A stretch of 64,000 bases of DNA. Source: Dugong dugon (lineage: Eukaryota > Chordata > Mammalia > Sirenia > Dugongidae). This document shows, in pieces, positions 58,430-64,000 of the stretch. The position numbers and the translations under genes were made by a program. Numbering within the stretch: the stretch's first letter is position 1; each line of letters starts with the position of its first letter. The stretch covers positions 120,382,650 through 120,446,649 of the forward strand of contig CM057469.1 in the NCBI GenBank assembly GCA_030035585.1. Reading direction: 5' to 3'. The notes below the pieces were generated by a model, which saw only the letters and a list, made by a program, of their open reading frames with translations, made no database searches and was not told the DNA's origin.

Positions 58430-59700
58430 CGCCTTCAGTGATTGTTTGCCAGCCATGTCCTCCCCTCGCAAGGCAACCTCACAGGCGCCTGCATGCCAAT
58501 CCTATTCCACAGGTTGAGCCCCTAAATTTCATTGAAGCACTCTTGCCAACAGAACCACTTGCATCTGAAGAGATTACTTCATGTTCATCTACTCCACAAC
58601 CCTGCCCAGAAAAATGATTAGATCCTCCACTCCCATCTAATGAAATTAGCCCTAGTCCAGCTGCCCCTAAGGAGTTCTTGCCTGAGCTATTGCCTGGGAC
58701 ATCGCTTGAGGCAGGTGTTCTCCAAGACAATGCTGAATGTTCCCAAAACAATTCCACACTACCGATTCTGGCTTCTAGACCTGTAACTAGACTCAAGTCC
58801 CAGTGAACACCAAAGGTGAAATACAGAGTGTGACCCAGGAGGAGGTATGCTACACTCCAAAAGAACTACTTGACTTTTCTAATATGCACAAACAGAAACC
58901 TGGGGAATATGTGTGGGAATGGCTGTTAAGGGTATCAGATAATGGTGCAAGGAACATAAAGATGGATTAGTCTGAGTTAATGATATGGGTCCAATAAGCA
59001 CAGATTGTTTATTCAATGTTTCAGCTGAAGAAGTTAGGAAAGGATCCAATAGTTTATTTGGTTGGGTTGCTGAAGCATGGCTTACATGGTGGCCTACACT
59101 AAATCAAGTTGAAGTACCAGACCTGCCTTGGTATCCTGTAGAAGAAGGTATCCAAAGGCTTAGGGAATTTGGAATGCTAGAGTGAATTTATCAGCTTAGA
59201 CATTCAGGCCCACACATGGAATGCCCAGAGGACACATCTTTTACTTCAACTGTGAGGAACAAATTTGTGAAGGGAGCTCAAGCATCCTTGAAGACTACTG
59301 TGATTGCTATTTTATGTAAATCAGATTTGGCAATGGAAATTTCCCTAACTGAATTAAGACATCTAACTATAAAGGTACTGATTGGACCGCGTGGTAGTAG
59401 GGGTCAAGTGGCAGCACCCAATTGACAAAGTGGACATGGTTACAGTAATGGACAGCAGAGTCAAAGCAGTAATCAGAATCATCTGACTTGTATGGACTTA
59501 TGGTGTTGGCTACTTAGTCATTGTGTCCCTAGCAGTGAAATAGAAAGGAAATTTACTAAATATTTACTTAATCTGAATGGATGAATTCTAGGTCAGGTGA
59601 ACAACAGCCTAACTCAAGTCACCAGAATAGAGAGTCAAGGTCCTTCAATCAATTCCCAGACTTGAGCGAGTTTAAAGACCCACAACTCCTTAAATGAAAG
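58430..59700 (+). pseudogene. ERV-L gag remnant
   Basis: Gag makes the structural particle protein. The frames at 58985-59185 and 59216-59425 carry recognisable ERV-L gag segments (for example RKGSNSLFGWVAEAWLTWWP). Upstream text around 58800-58980 (gaactacttgacttttctaa; ggaatggctgttaagggtat) continues the same protein in another frame. Several stops are present, and no zinc-knuckle motif is visible. Family placement rests on similarity to known ERV-L gag. Confidence 0.75.
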
Positions 59701-59715
59701 GGAGGCCAGGTACCC

Positions 59716-60040
59716 TTGTGGAAGGACTCCAAAACACTGCCAAAAATTGATACTGTTAACCTCTCTCCCAGCCTTCCCCAAAGGGATCTATGGCCTTTTA
59801 CGAGAATGACTGTCCATTGGGGAAAAGGAAATAATCACACTTTTTGGGGATTACCGGATACTGTCTCTAAACTGATACTAATTCCAGGAGACCCAAAATG
59901 TCACTGTGGCCCACCAGTCAGAGTAGGGGTATATGGAGGTCAGGTTATTAATGGAATCTTGGCTCATGTCCATCTAACAGTAGGTCCAGTGGGCCCCCGA
60001 GCCTAACCTGTAGTGATTTCCCCATTCCAGGATGCGTAAT
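59716..60040 (+). pseudogene. ERV-L protease remnant
   Basis: A 96-codon open frame contains an aspartic-protease-like domain. The active-site triad, normally D-T-G, reads D-T-V (59857-59865) in GLPDTVSKLILIPG. The downstream flap-like region GVYGGQVINGILAHVHLTVG is well kept. The frame stops at 60006, just before the protease-RT junction. The altered triad would abolish activity. Confidence 0.75.
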
Positions 60041-60289
60041 TGAAATAGATATATTCAGCAACAGGTAAGACACCCCACATTGGATCCCTGACAAATGGAC
60101 TAAGGGCTATTATGGTAGGAAAAGCCACGTGGAAGCCATTAGAACTGCCCCTACCTAGGAAACCAATAAACCAAAAGCAATACCACATTCCTGAAGGGAT
60201 TGTAGAGATTACTGCCACCATCAAGGACTCGAAGGTGTAGGGGTGATGATTCCCACCACATCCCCATTCAACTCTCCTATATGACTTGT

Positions 60290-61150
60290 CCAAAAACAGA
60301 TGGATCTTAAAGAATGACAGTAGATTATCAAAAACTTAACCAGGTAGTAACTCCAATTGCAGCTGCTGTTCCAGATGTAGTTTCATTGTTTGAGCAAATT
60401 AATACATCCCTTGGTGTCTGGTATACAGCTATTGATCTGGCTAATGTCTTTTTCTCTATAGCTGTTTCATAGGACCATCAGAAGCAGCTTATCTTCAGCT
60501 GGCTAGCCAGCAATACACCTTCACTTGCCTACCTCAGGGCTATATCAACTCTCCAGCCCTATGTCATAATTTAGTCCAAAGGGAACTTGATCATCTTTCC
60601 CTTCCTAAAGACATCACACTGGTCCATTACATTGATGACATTATGATGATTGGACCTAGAAAGGAAGAAGTGTCAATGACTATGGACTTACTTGTAAAAC
60701 ATTTGCGTGTTAGAGGGTGGGAAATTAATCCCACAAAAATTCAGGCACCTTCCACCTCAGTGAAATTTCTAGGGGTCCGGGGGTGTGGGCCATGTTGAGA
60801 TAGTCCTTCTAAAGTACAGAATAAGATGTTGTATCTGACTGCACCCACAACTAAAAAGGAGGCACAACACCTAGAGAGCCTCTTTGGATTTTGGAGGCAA
60901 CATATTCCTCATTTGGGTGTGCTACTTCAGCCTATTTATCAAGTGACTCAAAAAGCTGTTAGTTTTGAGTGGGACCCAGAACAAGAGAAGGCTCTGCAAC
61001 AGGTTCAGGCTGCTGTGCAAGCCGTTCTGCCACTTGGGCCATATGATTCAACCGATCCAATGGTGCTTGAAATGCCTGTTGCAGATAGAGATGCCATTTG
61101 GAGTCTTGGCAGCCCCTTATTGGTGAATCACAACACAGACCCTTAGGATT
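60290..61150 (+). pseudogene. ERV-L reverse transcriptase remnant
   Basis: The RT copies viral RNA into DNA. The active-site motif YIDD is intact at 60628-60639, preceded by an LPQGY-like motif near 60530. The region after 60826 (106-codon frame) is the RT connection, with FGFWRQHIPHLGVLLQPIYQ. Several frameshifts and stops occur, for example before 60480 and near 60798. Confidence 0.85.
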
Positions 61151-61890
61151 TTGGAGCAAAGCCCTGCCATCCTCTGCAGATAACTACTCTCTTTTTGAGA
61201 AACAGCTTTTGGCTTGTTACTGGGTCTTAGTAGAGACTGAACACTTAACCATGGGACTTCAAGTCACCATGTGGCCTGAGCTGTCCATCATGAAATGGGT
61301 GTTGTCTGGTTCACAGAGTCATAAAACTGGATGTGTACGGTGGCGCTCCATCATTAAATGGAAGTTGTATATACAAGATCAGGGTGAGCAGGACCTGAAG
61401 GCACAAGTAAATTGCATGAGGAAGTGGCCCAAATGCCCATGGCCTCCTCTTCTTTCACATTACCTTCCATCCCTTAGTCTGCACTTATGGTCTCATGGGG
61501 AGTTCCTTACGATCAGTTGACTGAAGAAGAGAAAACTTGGGCCTGGTTTACAGATGATTCTGGGGGATATGCACGCACCACTCAAAAGTGGACAGCAGTG
61601 GCACTACAGCCTCTTTCTGGGACCTCCCTGAAGGACAGTGGTGAAGGGAAATCCTTGCAATGGGCATAAATTCGAACAATGCACTTTGCTTGGAAGGAGA
61701 AGTGGCCAGATGTGTGACTGTATACTGGTTCATAGGCTGTGGCCAATGGTTTGGCTGGATGGTCAGGGACTTGGAAGGAACACGAATTGGAAAATTGGAG
61801 ACAAGCAGGTATAGGGAAGAGGTGCATGGATAGAACTCTCTGAATGGGTCAAAGAAGTGAAGATATTTGTAGCTCATGTGAATGCTCACC
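61150..61890 (+). pseudogene. ERV-L RNase H remnant
   Basis: The RNase H domain degrades RNA in RNA-DNA hybrids. The first active-site block reads FTDDSGG (near 61549-61569), where TDGS is usual and provirus 1 keeps TDGS. The end of the domain (VAHVNAHQRVASAEDDFNNQ, from about 61869) is conserved. Stops are present near 61520 and 61668. Confidence 0.8.
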
Positions 61891-62720
61891 AAAGGGTGGC
61901 CTCAGCAGAGGATGATTTTAACAATCAAGTGGATAGGATGACGCCTTCTGTGGAAAGCAGTCATCCTTTTTCCCTAGCTACTTCCATCATTGGTCAATGG
62001 GTTCATGAACAAAGTGGCCATTGTGGCAGGGATGGAGGTTATGCATGGGCCAAGCAACATGAACTTCCACCCACCAAGCCTGACTTGGCTACAGCCACTG
62101 CTATGTGCCCAATCTGCCAGGAGCAGAGACCAACGCTGAGTCCCTAATATGGCACCATCCCTCAAGGTGATCAGCCAGCAACCTGTTGGCAAGTTGATTA
62201 CATTGGACCACTTCCATCATGGAAAGGGCAGGGTTTTGTCCTTACTGGAATAGACACTTATTCTGGATATGGATTTGCCTTCCCTGCATGCAATGCTTCT
62301 GCCAAAACTACCATCCGTGGACTTATAGAATGCCTTATCCACCATCAAGGTATCCCACATAGCATTGCCTCCGATCAAGGGACTCACTTCACAGTAAATA
62401 AAGTGTGGCAGCAGGCTCATGCTCATAGAATTCACTGGTCTTATCATGCTCTCCATCGTCCAGAAGCAGCTGGATTGATAGAATGATGGAATGGCCTTCT
62501 AAAGACAGAATTACAGTTCCAGCCAGGTGGCAATACCTGGAAGACTTGAGACAATGTTCTCACAATTACCCTTAGTCACCCACTTGAAACATTTTTGCTT
62601 CCTGTCCCCAAGACCTTATGGTCTACAGGTCTATAGGCCTTATTTCCAAAGAGAGGAATGCTCCCACCTGGAGACACATCACTGATTTCATTGAACTGAA
62701 AGCTAAGAATGCAACATGGC
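61890..62720 (+). pseudogene. ERV-L integrase remnant
   Basis: Integrase inserts viral DNA into the genome. The zinc-binding region includes a conserved CPICQEQRP (near 62107), and the core includes VDYIG (near 62186) and SDQGTHF (near 62370), which carry the first two acidic residues. The third lies near 62465 (HRPEAAGLI-type text). Several stops and frameshifts occur, including a TGA near 62483. Confidence 0.82.
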
Positions 62721-63122
62721 CACTTAGAGTCCCTTATGTCTCTGGAACAACAGGCAAAGAAGGAAGTTACCATACTGGCTGGTGAGATTGATCCTGATTA
62801 CCAAGAGGAAATTGGATTGATATTACATAATAGAGATGAAGAAGAGTATGTCTGGAATGCAGGATATCCCTTTGGGTGTCTCTTAGTACTATCACGTTCT
62901 GTGATTAAAGTCAACAAAAAACTACAGCAACCCAATTCCATCATGACTACCAATGGTCCAGACCCATCAGGAAGGAAGGTTTTGGTCACCCCACCAGGCC
63001 AAAAACCAGAACCAGCTGAGGTGTTTGCTGAGGGCAAAGAGAATACAGAATGGGTGGTTGAAGAAGGCAGTTCTAAATACCAGTTAAAACCACATGACCA
63101 GTTGCAGAAACGAGGACTGTGA
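62709..63122 (+). pseudogene. ERV-L dUTPase-like region downstream of integrase
   Basis: A 137-codon open frame after integrase contains AGEIDPDYQEEIGLILHN, which matches the conserved dUTPase motif of the form GxxDxDYxGxIxxxxxN. A dUTPase-like domain after integrase is a known ERV-L trait. Other dUTPase motifs are not obvious, so only part of the domain may remain. The frame ends QLQKRGL, close to the polypurine tract. Confidence 0.72.
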
Positions 63123-63335
63123 TTGTTACGAGTATTTCTACTTTGTATGAGTGCCTCAAATATTTTTTTCTTCAGTCATAAAATATAAGACGTAAACAGG
63201 GCTAGTGTACTTTCTATTGTATGTGTGCTCATTGTATCACGTTAGGCACAAGCATGACTTTATAATTGTCTTTATTCTGAGATTGTGAATGATTTAAGGA
63301 GATGTGTACAGGTACCAAGTTGACAAGGGGTGGAC

Positions 63336-63723
63336 TGCGATGGTTAAGATTGTGTGTCAACTTGGCTGGGCCATAATGTTCAGTGTTTATATGTGATCAT
63401 CCCTATGATGGGATCTTCTGTGAGTAGCCAATCACTTGAAAGGGAGTTTCTTTGGGCATGTGGCCTGCATCTGAATATAAGTGAACATTCTAGCTGTTAT
63501 CTGCTCTGGATCCTGCAGCTGACTCCTGCTCTCCGACCTGTTGATCTTGAGTTCGCTAACCCCTGCAGCTAAGTGAATTAGGAGAATATTCTATCCTGAG
63601 CCAGGGGCTTAGGACATGCCAGCTTCTACAATTGGGTGAGTTGTTTCCTTGATATAAATCTCTGTCTATACATATTTATACACTTTATTGGTTTTGCTTC
63701 TCTAGGGAACCCAGCTTAAGACA
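63336..63723 (+). promoter_or_regulatory. 3' LTR of ERV-L provirus 2
   Basis: 388 bp with TG...CA ends (tgcgatggttaagattgtgt ... acccagcttaagaca), directly after the polypurine tract acaaggggtggac. It is shorter than the LTRs of provirus 1 because of internal deletions, including the repeated 'gataatgt' section. Confidence 0.9.
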
Positions 63724-64000
63724 CCAACCATTCTTCCTGTGTTATCTCCTGTATTGCTAGAGCTTCATGGAACAATGTTTGAAAACCATAAAACACTTAT
63801 TTTTCTTTTTTACTATATAATGAATTTTACATAAATGTTTAAACCAGAGTGTATCTCAGCTATACTTCCAGATAATTTTGCTTATGCTGTTGCTACAGAA
63901 ACAATATTTTCATCCTACTTCAGTCAATATTCCAGTTATCAATAGAATTTCAGATAGCTACAGTAGAACATCTAGCTATGTCTCAAATACATAAAGAATA
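63724..64000. other. Unannotated right edge
   Basis: No recognised feature. Confidence 0.4.

Larger units (their letters stand above)
58430..63723 (+). mobile_element. ERV-L provirus 2, lacking its 5' LTR
   Basis: Gag, protease, RT, RNase H, integrase and a dUTPase-like region appear in the ERV-L order and are followed by a polypurine tract and a 3' LTR (63336-63723). No env is present. The left boundary is approximate because the 5' LTR and leader are missing. Frames are broken throughout, so it cannot code for a virus. It shares clear sequence with provirus 1 from about 60930 onward. Confidence 0.92.

Noticed and set aside
58479..58796. 105-codon minus-strand frame
   Set aside because: Antisense to the ERV-L gag remnant, with no recognisable domain.
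63336..63723. env gene downstream of ERV-L pol
   Set aside because: In both proviruses only a short stretch separates the dUTPase-like frame from the polypurine tract, with no room for env.

Overview
This is mammalian nuclear DNA with no host exon, rRNA or functional tRNA gene that I can recognise. It is A+T-rich, and almost every long or conserved reading frame belongs to a transposable element. Several repeat families point to an afrotherian, most likely an elephant or close relative (inference). There are at least twelve copies of a tRNA-headed SINE whose 3' end matches a resident RTE LINE (AfroSINE type). There are eight pieces of an RTE LINE of the kind known from elephants, a lineage-specific 8.8-kb L1, and ERV-L proviruses and LTRs. 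Older layers common to placental mammals (L1M, L2, MIR) lie beneath. Family names come from recalled consensus features; no database was searched.

Layout. 1-5.9 kb: unannotated DNA, then an old L1M broken by a short RTE insertion and a MaLR-like solo LTR with an exact 5-bp duplication. 5.9-11.5 kb: AfroSINE, L2 remnant, an unidentified GC-richer block, and a near-full-length RTE (8096-11267) inserted in that block. 11.5-18 kb: MIR remnants, AfroSINE, L1M pieces and an ERV-L solo LTR. 18-21.4 kb: a second full-length RTE flanked by an exact 11-bp duplication and holding a SINE. 24.0-32.8 kb: a complete L1 on the minus strand with an exact 14-bp target-site duplication, a 266-bp tandem array in its 5' UTR, ORF1, a small spacer ORF, ORF2, and a 3' UTR with duplicated segments. 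33-43 kb: a second MaLR-like LTR, a 3-kb ancient L1M 5' region split by RTE and SINE insertions, an inverted SINE pair and a Z-DNA-prone palindrome. 43.3-47.1 kb: an ERV-L provirus with both LTRs but most of gag-pro-RT deleted. 47.3-49.2 kb: a minus-strand RTE split by an ERV-L solo LTR and flanked by unusually long similar sequences. 50-54 kb: old L1 remnants and AT-rich DNA. 54.5-57.9 kb: a 5'-truncated L1 on the plus strand. 58.4-63.7 kb: a second ERV-L with gag, protease, RT, RNase H, integrase, dUTPase-like region and 3' LTR, but no 5' LTR.

How the parts relate. The RTE elements presumably supplied the machinery that moved the AfroSINEs, since both end in the same 3' sequence. ERV-L LTRs inserted into older L1 and RTE copies, and SINEs inserted into RTE and ERV-L copies, so relative ages can be read from the nesting. 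Every autonomous element seen is disabled by frameshifts, stops or deletions. I found no convincing new gene system. The most notable structures are the exact 266-bp monomer array, the ATGA overlap of the L1 spacer ORF with ORF2, and the internally deleted ERV-L that kept both LTRs, primer-binding site and polypurine tract.
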